From contig NZ_JXLA01000002.1 in the NCBI RefSeq assembly GCF_001886185.1, forward strand, positions 116,090-180,089: a stretch of DNA of 64,000 nt. Direction: 5' to 3'. Below, piece after piece: positions 9,483 through 18,273 of the stretch. Each line of letters opens with the position of its first letter. Position 1 is the stretch's first letter. The position numbers were made by a program, and so were the translations under genes. Below the pieces are notes generated by a model. It was not told the origin of the DNA, did not search any database, and was given only the letters and a program-made list of their open reading frames with translations. Origin of the DNA: Enterococcus raffinosus (GTDB taxonomy: Bacteria; Bacillota; Bacilli; Lactobacillales; Enterococcaceae).

Positions 9483-10340
9483 ATGTCCAGTGCACTATCC
9501 TTTGAAGTTTTTCCGCCAAATACACAAATTGGCACGGAGAAGCTGTTCAAAACCTTGAAAGAGCTGCAGCAGCTAGAGCCAGATTTTATCAGCGTTACCT
9601 GCAGCAATAATCGCCAAACTATAGAAGAGACTACCTTGAAGGTCGCGGATTATATCCATAGAAAGCTGAAGGTTCCAACGATTGCCCACCTGCCGGCAGC
9701 CTATCTTAGTCAGTCGCAATTAGCCGAATTGGTGAAACGGCTGGATCAGATTGGGATTAATCAGATTCTCGCTTTGCGTGGAGATATTCTTCCTGATTTG
9801 CCGCCTAAAAAAGACTTTGTCTATGCCAGCGATTTGATTCAGTATGTCAAAAGAGAGGCGCCGCATCTCCATATCAGCGGTGCTTGCTACCCAGAATCGC
9901 ATCCAGAGTCACTAAATCGGATTGAAGATATCAAGCAACTGAAGCATAAGGTAGCGGTAGGCTGCGAACAGCTGATTACCCAGTTGTTTTTCGACAATGA
10001 TTTGTTTTATCAGTTTCAGGAATCCTGTTACTTAGCGGATATAAAAGTGCCGATTCTTGCAGGAATCATGCCGATCGTCAATCGGAACCAAGCTTTACGA
10101 CTGATTAAGACGACGAATACGAAGCTACCACGAAAATTCCTGGCCATTCTGGAAAAATACGAGCATGATCCTGTCGCCCTGAGGGAAGCGGGATTGGCCT
10201 ATGCTATCGATCAAATCGTGGATCTGACTACACAGGATGTTTCGGGCATTCATCTTTATACGATGAACAATGCAGAGGTGGCAAAGCATATCTATCACAA
10301 CACAAAGAATGTCTTAAATGGACAATGGAAAGCTGGATGA
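9483..10340 (+). CDS. metF: Methylenetetrahydrofolate reductase (MetF)
   Basis: 285-residue FAD enzyme that makes the 5-methyl-THF used by MetE. The family start SFEVFPPNT, the barrel motifs ISVTCS, PTIAHL, LALRGD and ITQLFFDND, and the C-terminal GIHLYTMNN are present. The ATG lies three bases after the metE stop, so the two proteins are translated as a unit. No terminator intervenes. Confidence 0.95.
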   Translation: MSSALSFEVFPPNTQIGTEKLFKTLKELQQLEPDFISVTCSNNRQTIEETTLKVADYIHRKLKVPTIAHLPAAYLSQSQLAELVKRLDQIGINQILALRGDILPDLPPKKDFVYASDLIQYVKREAPHLHISGACYPESHPESLNRIEDIKQLKHKVAVGCEQLITQLFFDNDLFYQFQESCYLADIKVPILAGIMPIVNRNQALRLIKTTNTKLPRKFLAILEKYEHDPVALREAGLAYAIDQIVDLTTQDVSGIHLYTMNNAEVAKHIYHNTKNVLNGQWKAG

Positions 10341-10353
10341 TTTTATAAAAGAT

Positions 10354-10381
10354 TTGACAGAGCTAACAAAATGATTATAAT
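10354..10381 (+). promoter_or_regulatory. Promoter of the T-box leader
   Basis: TTGACA (10354-10359), 16-base spacer, TATAAT (10376-10381), placed about 15 bases before the T-box leader. Confidence 0.7.
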
Positions 10382-10394
10382 AAGATTAATTTAA

Positions 10395-10649
10395 TAGACG
10401 AACGTGGAAGAGAAGAGTAATTGACGCTGCTAGATACAGAGACCTCGGCTGGTGAGAAAGAGGACAAAGCAAACTCAATGAAGATGAGCTCTGAGTTTTT
10501 TAGCAGGTTCACGCTTGCTAGACGGCCGTGACCGATACCTCACCGAGTTTCTTTATGGAACTGTCGAGGTATTTTTAATAATACGAATTTGGGTGGTACC
10601 ACGGTTTGATCCGTCCCTTTGTCAAATGACAAAGGGGCGTTTTTTTTTT
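10395..10649 (+). promoter_or_regulatory. T-box leader (tRNA-sensing riboswitch), probably tRNA-Met
   Basis: The leader contains the AGAGTAA loop-E-like element, a long stem I region, and the hallmark T-box GGGTGGTACCACGG at 10591-10604. It ends with an intrinsic terminator (CCCTTTGTC 10615-10623 / GACAAAGGG 10628-10636, then a run of T). A candidate AUG specifier lies near 10478-10480 on the 3' side of stem I; I could not fold the structure to prove it. The downstream methionine genes and known Met T-boxes in Lactobacillales agree with tRNA-Met. Uncharged tRNA would favour the antiterminator and readthrough. Confidence 0.9.
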
Positions 10650-10686
10650 GTTTTTTGGAAGAAAACCAGCTATAAGGAGTGAGCAG

Positions 10687-11934
10687 ATGGAAACAGCAGA
10701 ATTTATTCAGCAGTATTATCGAAAAAGAAGAGGAACAGACTCTTTGAAATGGGATGCCTTAAAGGAACGCTACGGCAAAGCGGAGCTGCTGCCGTTATGG
10801 GTGGCAGATATGGATTTCTCCGTCCCTGAAGTAGTTCAAGAAACGCTGACGGAAAGGATCAATCACGGTGTTTTCGGCTATTCACTCACACCAAAAGAGT
10901 ATTTCAACGCGTATCAGGGATGGCAGAACCGCCATGAACAAACAGCATTTCAAGAAGAGTGGTTGTTCTTTACTTCTGGCGTAGTGCAAGCCCTCCATGA
11001 TTTGATTGCTTGCTTTACTGATGAGGGAGATCAGATTCTCATACAGCCGCCAGTTTATTATCCTTTTTTTGACGTTGTGAAAAATCAGCGGCGACAATTA
11101 CTCACCTCAGAGCTAGTTAAGACTTCCGATGGTTATCAAATGTCGCTTGAGCATTTTGAAGCACAATTGATCCAACAGAACATTAAGCTATTTATCCTTT
11201 GCTCTCCTCACAATCCAGTTGGACGAGTTTGGAGCCGAGAAGAACTTAGGGAAGTTCTCTCCCTTTGTCAAAAATACGATGTCCTAGTGATTTCTGACGA
11301 GATTCATTCTGATCTGATTTTATCGGATTATTCCTTTATCTCCGCGGTGACAATCGCGGCAGAATTAGATTTTTTGGATCATTTGATTGTCTGCAACGCG
11401 CCGTCAAAGACCTTTAATTTAGCCGCTTTATTGAATGCGCATATTTGGCTGCCAGATGAGCACCTGCGAGAAAAGTATCAACAGTGGGAAAGCAAGCACC
11501 ATCAAACAGGAAACAGTGTGCTTGGACAAGTAGCGGCACAGGCAGCCTATGCATCAGGAGATGAGTGGCTAGAGGGGGCACTCTCAGTAATCGAAAAAAA
11601 CTATCAGCTTTTAAAACAAACACTAGCGCAGCAAATTCCGCAAATTAAAGTCAGTGAACTTCAGGGAACCTATTTGGCCTGGCTCAATTTGAATGATTGG
11701 CTGCCAAGCTTAGAACTGGAAGAATATATTAAAGAACAGGCAGGCTTAGCCATTGATTATGGCGCGTGGTTTTCACCAAACACTAAGGGTTTTATTCGAA
11801 TCAATTTAGCCACGAGTCCAGAAAATATCGAGACAGCGATCAAGAATTTAGTAGCGGTTGAACACAAACTTAAAGGAGGAGATGAAGATGAGCTATCATA
11901 CAGCCACCGAATTAGCACAAATCGGCAATCATAA
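10687..11934 (+). CDS. patB: PatB/MalY-type cystathionine beta-lyase
   Basis: PLP fold type I aminotransferase-like lyase, expected to cleave cystathionine to homocysteine. Visible motifs are LPLWVADMDF near the N-terminus, SPHNPVGRVW, the VISDEIHSDL aspartate segment and the PLP lysine in NAPSKTFNLA. The ATG at 10687 follows AAGGAG by 9 bases. At 415 residues it is longer than the usual 385-400: the last 15 or so residues are encoded by bases that also hold the ribosome site and start of the next gene (47-base overlap). First gene after the T-box. Confidence 0.88.
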   Translation: METAEFIQQYYRKRRGTDSLKWDALKERYGKAELLPLWVADMDFSVPEVVQETLTERINHGVFGYSLTPKEYFNAYQGWQNRHEQTAFQEEWLFFTSGVVQALHDLIACFTDEGDQILIQPPVYYPFFDVVKNQRRQLLTSELVKTSDGYQMSLEHFEAQLIQQNIKLFILCSPHNPVGRVWSREELREVLSLCQKYDVLVISDEIHSDLILSDYSFISAVTIAAELDFLDHLIVCNAPSKTFNLAALLNAHIWLPDEHLREKYQQWESKHHQTGNSVLGQVAAQAAYASGDEWLEGALSVIEKNYQLLKQTLAQQIPQIKVSELQGTYLAWLNLNDWLPSLELEEYIKEQAGLAIDYGAWFSPNTKGFIRINLATSPENIETAIKNLVAVEHKLKGGDEDELSYSHRISTNRQS

Positions 11935-12982
11935 GGACAAGCAAACAGGAGCAGTCTCAACGCCGATCCACTTATCAACGACCTTTGCCCATCCAGGATT
12001 AGGAAAAAGCACCGGCTACGATTACACACGCACGAAAAATCCGACACGAGAAATTTTGGAAGAGGCACTGGCAAAATTAGAAGAAGGCAGTCAGGCAATT
12101 GTGACTAGCTCCGGAATGAGTGCGATTCAATTGGTTTTCCAGCTGTTTCCAGCTAAAAGCGAATTTTTAGTTTCTCGCGACCTTTACGGCGGCAGCTATC
12201 GCTATTTTGACGAATTGGCGCGGCAAAACGGTTCAGTCTTTCACTATTTTGATGACTATGAAAGTTTAGCAGCACAGCTCACGGACCAGATCACGGCGAT
12301 CTTTTTAGAAACACCCACTAATCCCTTGATGCAGGAAGTTTCTATCGCTGATACCGCAAAATTAGCCCGCCGCTATCAAGCCTGTTTAATCGTGGACAAT
12401 ACCTTTTCCACTCCCTTGCGGCAGCAGCCCTTAAAAGAAGGGGCCGATATCGTCCTTCACTCCGGCACTAAGTTCTTAAGTGGTCACAATGATTTACTGG
12501 CAGGAGTCGTTGTAGCCAAAACCCCTGAGATAGGAGAGAGGTTGGCGTGGTTAAGCAATACAACGGGGCCAACGTTGTCCAGCTTTGATAGCTGGCTCTT
12601 TATTCGCAGTCTCAAAACCCTGAAGATACGTTTTGAAGCGCAGGAACGCAATGCGCAGAAAATCGCGAAGGTCTTGACCACTTTTCCGCAAGTAGAGAAG
12701 GTTCTTTACCCTGGAATTGGCGGAATGATCAGTTTTTATCTTCAAGACACGAAGCAAATTCCAGCTTTTTTGTCAAAGCTGCGCTTGATCACCTTTGCCG
12801 AAAGTCTGGGAGGAGTAGAAACATTGATTACTTATCCAACGACTCAGACACACGCGGATATTCCGACAGAGCTTCGAGAATCCTATGGCTTGACGGCCAA
12901 TCTATTGCGCCTTTCTGTCGGAATAGAAGATCCACAAGATTTGCTGGCGGATTTGGAGCAGGCACTTCAGTGGCAAGAATAA
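11888..12982 (+). CDS. metI: Cystathionine gamma-synthase/lyase family enzyme (MetI-like)
   Basis: Trans-sulfuration PLP enzyme of 364 residues. Motifs are YDYTRTKNPTR, SSGMSAIQ, the ETPTNPL segment, DNTFSTP and the PLP-binding lysine in LHSGTKFLSGHND. The family cannot be split by eye into gamma-synthase, O-acetylhomoserine thiolyase or lyase. Its pairing with a beta-lyase under a Met T-box favours the biosynthetic cystathionine gamma-synthase role. ATG 11888 has AAAGGAGG 6-12 bases upstream. Confidence 0.82.
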   Translation: MSYHTATELAQIGNHKDKQTGAVSTPIHLSTTFAHPGLGKSTGYDYTRTKNPTREILEEALAKLEEGSQAIVTSSGMSAIQLVFQLFPAKSEFLVSRDLYGGSYRYFDELARQNGSVFHYFDDYESLAAQLTDQITAIFLETPTNPLMQEVSIADTAKLARRYQACLIVDNTFSTPLRQQPLKEGADIVLHSGTKFLSGHNDLLAGVVVAKTPEIGERLAWLSNTTGPTLSSFDSWLFIRSLKTLKIRFEAQERNAQKIAKVLTTFPQVEKVLYPGIGGMISFYLQDTKQIPAFLSKLRLITFAESLGGVETLITYPTTQTHADIPTELRESYGLTANLLRLSVGIEDPQDLLADLEQALQWQE

Positions 12983-13080
12983 GTCCTTTAGATAGGAAAT
13001 GCCATTGCTGCCGCTTTTCAATTGGTTTTACTCTTAAAAAGAACATGATATGATGACAGCGATAGAAAGGAATGAATCAA

Positions 13081-13809
13081 GTGAAAAAATGGAAAAAAAT
13101 CCTTTTGATCGTTGTTCTCGCAATTGTTGTTATTATTAGCGGCGGAATCGCCTACCTAAAAACGCAAACCTATTCTCCTACAAATCAGGCCCAGCAAGTG
13201 GCTGAACAGGCGGAAGATAAAAGCGATTGGCTCTATTTTCCTTCAAAGGATACCTCTAAGCCGCTGATCATTTTCTACCCCGGCGCACTGGTAAAACCTG
13301 AAAGCTACAGTGATTGGGCAGAAACAGTTGCGAAAGCGGGGTATCCTGTTTATATTGTGAAGATGCCATTGGATTTGGCTATTTTGGCCCCAAATCGCGG
13401 AGAGAAAATCCTGTCACAACAGCCAAATCGAGACTATGTTATTGGCGGCCATTCATTAGGTGGCGTAATGGCCAGCCGTTTTGCCAATGAACATACGAAA
13501 AAGCTGCGAGGAGCATTTTTCCTAGCAAGCTATCCAGATGAAAAAGGCAGTTTAGCAGATAGCAAGATTCCTGTATTATCTCTGACCGCAGAAAATGATC
13601 AGGTACTAAATCAGGAGGCTTACAAAAAAGCGAAGAAGGAATTACCTAAAACAACAGATTATCAAGAAATAGGCGGAGGAAATCACGCAGGCTTTGGTTC
13701 GTACGGCAAACAAAAAGGCGATGGAAAATCAACCATTACTGATCAGAATCAACAGGTAGCTCAGCGTTTAATTGCTTGGCTAGAGGAAAAAGTGCATACG
13801 AAAGACTAA
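13081..13809 (+). CDS. Membrane-anchored alpha/beta hydrolase
   Basis: Short cytoplasmic Lys-rich N-terminus, one hydrophobic anchor (residues about 8-25), then an alpha/beta hydrolase domain with PLIIFYPGALV, the nucleophile elbow GGHSLGG and a C-terminal GGGNHAGFG that should hold the catalytic His. The GTG at 13081 is favoured because AAGGA lies 9 bases upstream; the ATG at 13072 touches that site. Substrate unknown. Confidence 0.75.
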   Translation: MKKWKKILLIVVLAIVVIISGGIAYLKTQTYSPTNQAQQVAEQAEDKSDWLYFPSKDTSKPLIIFYPGALVKPESYSDWAETVAKAGYPVYIVKMPLDLAILAPNRGEKILSQQPNRDYVIGGHSLGGVMASRFANEHTKKLRGAFFLASYPDEKGSLADSKIPVLSLTAENDQVLNQEAYKKAKKELPKTTDYQEIGGGNHAGFGSYGKQKGDGKSTITDQNQQVAQRLIAWLEEKVHTKD

Positions 13810-13835
13810 GAAATCATCCTAGATGGTTTCTTTTT
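13810..13835 (+). terminator. Intrinsic terminator
   Basis: GAAATCATC (13810-13818) pairs with GATGGTTTC (13822-13830) with one G-T pair, followed by five T. Confidence 0.7.
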
Positions 13836-14015
13836 ATATTTATCGTTATTTTTTAATTCAGTATCTATTCATTAATGAACGGTTTGTTTCACTCATTGTC
13901 GTTATAAAACGATAACAATGGCATGAAAGTTCACTCTATATTTTCTAACAGACCCACCTAAAATTCCCTGATGTGTTATTATAACGAAATGAAAGATTGA
14001 TTTAGGAGTGATCAA

Positions 14016-14696
14016 GTGAAAAAAGCGATTATCGGAATGGGGATCTGTGTGGGTTTATTAAGTCTAGCAGGCTGTTCCAAAAATGAAACGCATGCGAGTC
14101 ATAAAAACAGCAAGAACACCGTTCATGTTTCAGAAGATTTCTCATTAACAAAGCAAACTTCAACAACAGCAACCAGCGACAAAAATTTAAGTAGATCATC
14201 GACAATAGCCAGCTCCACTTCATCATCTGAGAGCCAGGAAGAGTCAACTAACTCCAGTCTTTGGACAACTCAAAAAGCCAGTGAGCTTCAACAATTCATG
14301 GAGAGCTGGGGCATTACTATGAAGCAAACTTACAGGGAATACACACCGAATAATAACGTCAATTTTTATGGGTTGCAGCTGCCGGAGGCTGTTTTAGGCA
14401 GTTCAAAGACCTGGGGAATCGCTGTTAATGACGTTGCTGTCTCTGCTGAGTGGTCGACTACTGGCGAATCTTCTTCCGAATACAGCATTGTCGCGGTTTA
14501 TTCAGACGCAGAAACCGCAAGCGGTTCAGGAGCAAGACACCTTTACTTCTTTGGATTTAATAATAATCAGCCAGTCGTCCTAGTTTCCATGCAAAACCAA
14601 GGCATGGAGGATCACGCGCTGCACTTCAAGCAAACAGAAAACCAAGCGCTAACTAGCGGCTTCCAAAATATCGTTGCCAACGGTAGAATCTACTGA
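14016..14696 (+). CDS. Lipoprotein with DUF4767-like domain (5' part of a frameshifted gene)
   Basis: Signal peptide with lipobox LAGC (Cys20), a Ser/Thr-rich linker to about residue 75, then a domain starting WTTQKASELQQFMESWGITMKQTY that resembles DUF4767 lipoproteins of Lactobacillales. The frame ends right after FQNIVANG, and the next frame carries the continuation (WTSMDEAIQFYEDTY...), which in related proteins is, from memory, a C-terminal module of one polypeptide. The start follows TTAGGAGTGATCAA. Surface-exposed; role unknown. Confidence 0.7.
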   Translation: MKKAIIGMGICVGLLSLAGCSKNETHASHKNSKNTVHVSEDFSLTKQTSTTATSDKNLSRSSTIASSTSSSESQEESTNSSLWTTQKASELQQFMESWGITMKQTYREYTPNNNVNFYGLQLPEAVLGSSKTWGIAVNDVAVSAEWSTTGESSSEYSIVAVYSDAETASGSGARHLYFFGFNNNQPVVLVSMQNQGMEDHALHFKQTENQALTSGFQNIVANGRIY

Positions 14697-15009
14697 ACCA
14701 GTAAATACCTGGACTTCCATGGATGAAGCGATTCAGTTTTATGAGGATACATATAAAAACACTGCGAACGAAGTCAGCCAACAAATTCTTTGGGAAAATT
14801 ATCATCGAAGCTGCTGGAGTTTAACAGAACAAGCAGAGAATCGCATGGTTCTCCATTGGAAGAATATTGGTGGCGCTGGCGACAGCTATGTAGCTTTTGA
14901 AAAATTCGCTGATCACACGACGATCACTCAATATGATGGCAACAATTCCTATCCAAATAGCCCAAGCAAGGCCTTCAATGTTCGAAACAGCGATCATACC
15001 GTGTATTAA
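14674..15009 (+). pseudogene. 3' part of the frameshifted lipoprotein gene
   Basis: Encodes the module with FYEDTYKN, WENYHRSCWSL, LHWKNIGGAGDSY and a C-terminal NSYPNSPSKAFNVRNSD. It has no start codon or ribosome site of its own that looks convincing, and it sits one frame away from the upstream part. Removing one base near 14680-14690 would join the two into a roughly 330-residue lipoprotein. It may be a real mutation, a phase-variable state or a sequencing error. Confidence 0.65.
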
Positions 15010-15019
15010 AATAGAAGGA

Positions 15020-15049
15020 AAGTCTATCAAAACAACGATAGGCTTTTTT
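15020..15049 (+). terminator. Intrinsic terminator
   Basis: AAGTCTATC (15020-15028) pairs with GATAGGCTT (15037-15045), followed by a T run. Confidence 0.7.
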
Positions 15050-15253
15050 CTATTTAAACAATTTTTTGAAATCGTTTCCATTATTTTTTGAAGCGATAAT
15101 CCTTGATGCATCAATATTTAGCTTTTGAGAATCATTATGCTTTAATAAATATTAATATTTTGGTATGCGAAACCCGTGACAAAAGGCGTATTTTGTTGAT
15201 GTAGATATCTCAACTAAGAATGAATAAAAACAAATTAGAAAGGAGGACCTCTT

Positions 15254-15637
15254 TTGACAAAACAGAAATTAACCAACCAGCAATTATTCACCTTATCCCG
15301 TCCAACACTGGAAAAACGCATTCGCCGGTTTTATTTTGATACGAAAGATGGAAAGACCGCCATCGAAATGCTGATCACATTACAAGTACGAGAAGAATTG
15401 TGCGAGACGGATTTTTCAAATATATTAGGGGAGCTGGTGCGACACATTTTTCTAGAAACGCGTTCTACAGCCGCTATGCGCCGTTATTATTTGTATTTCA
15501 CCGATTATTTCACTAAAAAGGATTGGCAGCTGTTGAACCTTAAATTATTCCCAGCGCAGACCTTTATCGCTGAAAAGCTTGAGCAATTATATACACAGGT
15601 CATCGGAAAACCCTTAGCAAGACTTGCGGAATCATGA
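15254..15637 (+). CDS. Uncharacterised 127-residue protein
   Basis: Soluble, mostly helical, basic protein with no recognised motif. TTG start at 15254 has an AAAGGAGG site 6-13 bases upstream, so translation is well supported. It precedes a DUF2922-like gene by about 50 bases and the two probably form an operon. I do not recognise a family. Confidence 0.55.
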   Translation: MTKQKLTNQQLFTLSRPTLEKRIRRFYFDTKDGKTAIEMLITLQVREELCETDFSNILGELVRHIFLETRSTAAMRRYYLYFTDYFTKKDWQLLNLKLFPAQTFIAEKLEQLYTQVIGKPLARLAES

Positions 15638-15664
15638 CCATGCTTTTGAAAAAGAGGAGATAAA

Positions 15665-15727
15665 ATGGAAAAGAAAGGAAAGATAGAAAATGATTACCAC
15701 ATTTACTTTAGATGCAGAGTTCGCTAA
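15665..15727 (+). CDS. Possible 20-residue leader ORF overlapping next gene
   Basis: MEKKGKIENDYHIYFRCRVR, behind an AAGAGGAGATAAA ribosome site stronger than that of the gene it overlaps. The following start (15690) lies inside it in another frame, so translation of this peptide could couple to, or compete with, the downstream gene. Function speculative. Confidence 0.3.
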   Translation: MEKKGKIENDYHIYFRCRVR

Positions 15728-16361
15728 TAGTGATGGCAGCTCTCAGCATTTACGTTTAAAAAATTTTGATCCAACTAAAATAGCCGAGGAAATCAAAGCC
15801 TCGTTAACAAAATTGACACAGCTGAACCTGTTTGAAAAAGACGGCGTCGGTTTATTTAAAAAGGTCCTGCATGCGACCATTATTGAAAAAAGAGTCGAAA
15901 CCATTTTCGACAAACGAGTGGAGACGCAAACAAAAGATTCATCAACGAGATTAATGGAACAAGCCCAATCTGAAACTCTCCCAGTAGAAGAAACAACATC
16001 TTACGTTCAGCCTTCAATTAAAGAACGTGCTACTTTTGATACACTTCAAAATTTAACCATCACGGAGGAGCGACCAGCGCCTGGTACGCTGATTCAGAAA
16101 ATTGAACTGCCGAAGGGTCTTGATCCGTGGTCCCTGAATGAAAATCAAGCCATTGAGCTGTTACAGGCCTGTATGCCGTCTAATGCCACGTTAATGAATG
16201 TCGAGGTGGACGATCAGTCTGTTCCGGCAAGACTCATTATTACGGAGGCGGTAGAGGATCAGCCTATTTCCTCAGAAGCAGAGGAGGTCACCGAGACTCT
16301 GCCAGAAAAAACGAGAAAAAGGCGAAAGCGGCTGATTGATCGGATTCGAAAACGCGAATAA
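15690..16361 (+). CDS. DUF2922-like N-terminus with acidic/basic C-terminal extension
   Basis: 223 residues. The first 75 (MITTFTLDAEFANSDGSSQHLRLK ends the first strand pair; then LFKKVLHATIIEKRVETIFDKRV) resemble DUF2922 small proteins. The remainder is a Glu/Thr-rich, probably flexible region ending in the strongly basic KTRKRRKRLIDRIRKRE, which could bind nucleic acid or membrane. The ATG at 15690 has GAAAGGAAAG upstream. Second gene of a two-gene unit with 15254. Confidence 0.5.
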   Translation: MITTFTLDAEFANSDGSSQHLRLKNFDPTKIAEEIKASLTKLTQLNLFEKDGVGLFKKVLHATIIEKRVETIFDKRVETQTKDSSTRLMEQAQSETLPVEETTSYVQPSIKERATFDTLQNLTITEERPAPGTLIQKIELPKGLDPWSLNENQAIELLQACMPSNATLMNVEVDDQSVPARLIITEAVEDQPISSEAEEVTETLPEKTRKRRKRLIDRIRKRE

Positions 16362-16435
16362 CCAGCAGTGTCTGTCTCATCAAAAAATCCAACGTTGGTA
16401 TGAGACGACAGTTATTTCTCATAACTAAAATTTTT

Positions 16436-16461
16436 GCCCGCCAAACCAGCGGGCTCTTTGT
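16436..16461 (+). terminator. Intrinsic terminator
   Basis: GCCCGC (16436-16441) pairs with GCGGGC (16449-16454), then a T-rich stretch. A second structure just upstream pairs GTCTCAT (16374-16380) with ATGAGAC (16400-16406) around the palindrome CCAACGTTGG. Confidence 0.65.
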
Positions 16462-16563
16462 CATGCAAAGCAATCTTGTCTTAAATAGAAGGATTGAAGC
16501 CAAAGGGAAACGTGATGATAACGTTCAGTCGTTTAAAGAATTTTCCAAATCATCCCACAAATT

Positions 16564-16857
16564 TCAGCTGAAAAGAGGATAGGGCTTATCAGGATACTCA
16601 TTCTGCAAATCCAATGACGTTTTTGCACGAAATTCCCAAAGGCATCCATCTCAGCTACGCCATTGTAAACCTCTTCGCCAATCATATAATCTATCGCTAA
16701 AAATTCTGTCTTTGTCTTTTCAAACTTTTCAATAATAACCTCGGCTCTTTTTCTTAAAAGTATGTCTTCATTTGCAAGTTTTATACTATAGTTACTCCCT
16801 ACAAAGAGTTTTATTTCACCTACTTGTTTTATACTCGCATTCTCAGGTATTCCTTAA
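16564..16857 (-). pseudogene. Truncated, frameshifted remnant of an unknown gene
   Basis: On the minus strand the frame reads GIPENASIKQVGEIKLFVGS, then a Lys/Glu-rich helix and FLAIDYMIGEEVYNGVAEMD, with no start codon. Near 16627 the frame breaks at a run of five A; restoring one A joins it to KTSLDLQNEYPDKPYPLFS and a TGA at 16566-16564. The composition is coding-like, so this is the tail of a decayed gene. The family is not recognised. Confidence 0.55.
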
Positions 16858-17059
16858 AAGCATATCTAGATATCAGATATAAGTATTGGATATCTGTCTG
16901 TTCATAAAATAGAATAAATGTAGAAACATTGCCAAACAAAAGCAAATTGACAGTATAGATTATCTGTTTTTATTTCGTAACTTTAAGGTGTTGATCATAA
17001 AAGGTCTAACTAACTTTATCCTATGTCAACAAAGAAAATGAAAAAGGAGCGTTTTTACA

Positions 17060-18031
17060 ATGAATGAAAAGTTAAGCATGACCCAAGAATGGGACAAAGT
17101 ATTTCCAAAAAGCGACAAGGTGAATCATCGAAAGATCACCTTCCACAATCGCTACGGCATTACCCTAGCAGCTGATTTGTATGAACCGAAGAATGAGAGC
17201 GGAAAGCTGCCAGCCCTTGCGGTTAGCGGACCCTTTGGCGCAGTGAAGGAACAATCATCTGGTCTATATGCTCAGACGATGGCGGAAAGAGGCTTCCTTA
17301 CGATTGCTTTCGACCCATCCTTTACTGGAGAAAGCGGTGGACAGCCTCGTTATGTCGCTTCGCCAGATATCAACACGGAAGATTTTCAAGCGGCGGTTGA
17401 TTTCTTATCCTTGCAGGACAACGTTGATCCTGAAAAGATCGGCATCATCGGGATTTGCGGCTGGGGCGGTATGGCTTTGAACGCCGCCGCGATTGATACC
17501 AGAATCAAAGCGGTCGTACCTGTGACCATGTATGACATGTCTCGGGTGAATGATCGTGGTTACTTTGATGCGATGGATGAAGAGGATCGCTACGAAGCGA
17601 AAAAGACGTTGAATGCCCAAAGAATCGAGGATTATAAAAATGGGGAGTACGCAAGAGCCGGCGGAGTCGTGGATCCTTTACCAGAGGATGCTCCATACTT
17701 TGTCAAAGACTACTATGATTACTATAAAACCGCTCGCGGCTATCACAAGCGTTCTTTAAACTCAAATGGCGGATGGAATACAACCTCCTCATTATCCTTC
17801 ATGAACATGCCGCTGCTGCAATACATTAACGAAATCAAAAGTGCGGTGCTCTTAGTTCACGGAGAAAAGGCACATTCCCTATATTTCAGCAAAGACGCTT
17901 TCGCAGAATTAACAGGGGACAATAAGACCTTAAGAATTATCCCTGATGCTTCTCATACGGATCTTTACGATCAGGTTGATGTTATTCCTTTTGATGAGAT
18001 TACTGATTTTTTGCGGGAGAATTTGGAATAG
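17060..18031 (+). CDS. Alpha/beta hydrolase with Cys in the nucleophile elbow
   Basis: 323-residue cytosolic hydrolase of the YcjY/dienelactone-hydrolase-like group. HNRYGITLAADLYEP and GPFGAVKEQSSGLYA lead to the elbow IGICGWGG, where Cys replaces the usual Ser. AVLLVHGEKAHS and PDASHTDLYD provide the acid/His region. The ATG at 17060 has AAAAAGGAGCG upstream. It ends before a strong terminator and stands alone. Substrate unknown. Confidence 0.8.
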   Translation: MNEKLSMTQEWDKVFPKSDKVNHRKITFHNRYGITLAADLYEPKNESGKLPALAVSGPFGAVKEQSSGLYAQTMAERGFLTIAFDPSFTGESGGQPRYVASPDINTEDFQAAVDFLSLQDNVDPEKIGIIGICGWGGMALNAAAIDTRIKAVVPVTMYDMSRVNDRGYFDAMDEEDRYEAKKTLNAQRIEDYKNGEYARAGGVVDPLPEDAPYFVKDYYDYYKTARGYHKRSLNSNGGWNTTSSLSFMNMPLLQYINEIKSAVLLVHGEKAHSLYFSKDAFAELTGDNKTLRIIPDASHTDLYDQVDVIPFDEITDFLRENLE

Positions 18032-18072
18032 GGCGAAAGACTAATCATGTGTTTTATCGATTGCTATGAAAA

Positions 18073-18108
18073 AGCGGAGTAACCAAAAAAGGTTCTCCGC
18101 TCTTTTGT
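18073..18108. terminator. Intrinsic terminator
   Basis: AGCGGAGTAACC (18073-18084) pairs with GGTTCTCCGCT (18091-18101) with one mismatch, followed by TCTTTTGTT. Confidence 0.8.
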
Positions 18109-18214
18109 TATTGGTGCATTGTATAAGTAACTTTTTGTTTATTGAAAAAATATTTTTTATATGTTCGATGAAGTCTTGACCTCCTAAAAACTTTTTCCAT
18201 AATCGACTAAGCCC

Positions 18215-18245
18215 TTGCCTTGGAGCCCACTCCATGGTTTATGAT
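18215..18245 (+). promoter_or_regulatory. MerR-type promoter/operator of the regulator gene
   Basis: TTGCCT (18215-18220) and TATGAT (18240-18245) are separated by 19 bases, the over-long spacer typical of MerR-activated promoters. The spacer holds the dyad TGGAG...CTCCA. The layout and sequence closely match the site ahead of the reductase (18704-18734). Confidence 0.75.
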
Positions 18246-18273
18246 AAGTTAGAAATAGAAGGAGGCGAGACGA

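Noticed and set aside
15118..15136. Fur-box-like sequence TTGAGAATCATTATGC
   Set aside because: Only a partial match, and the genes downstream are not iron related.
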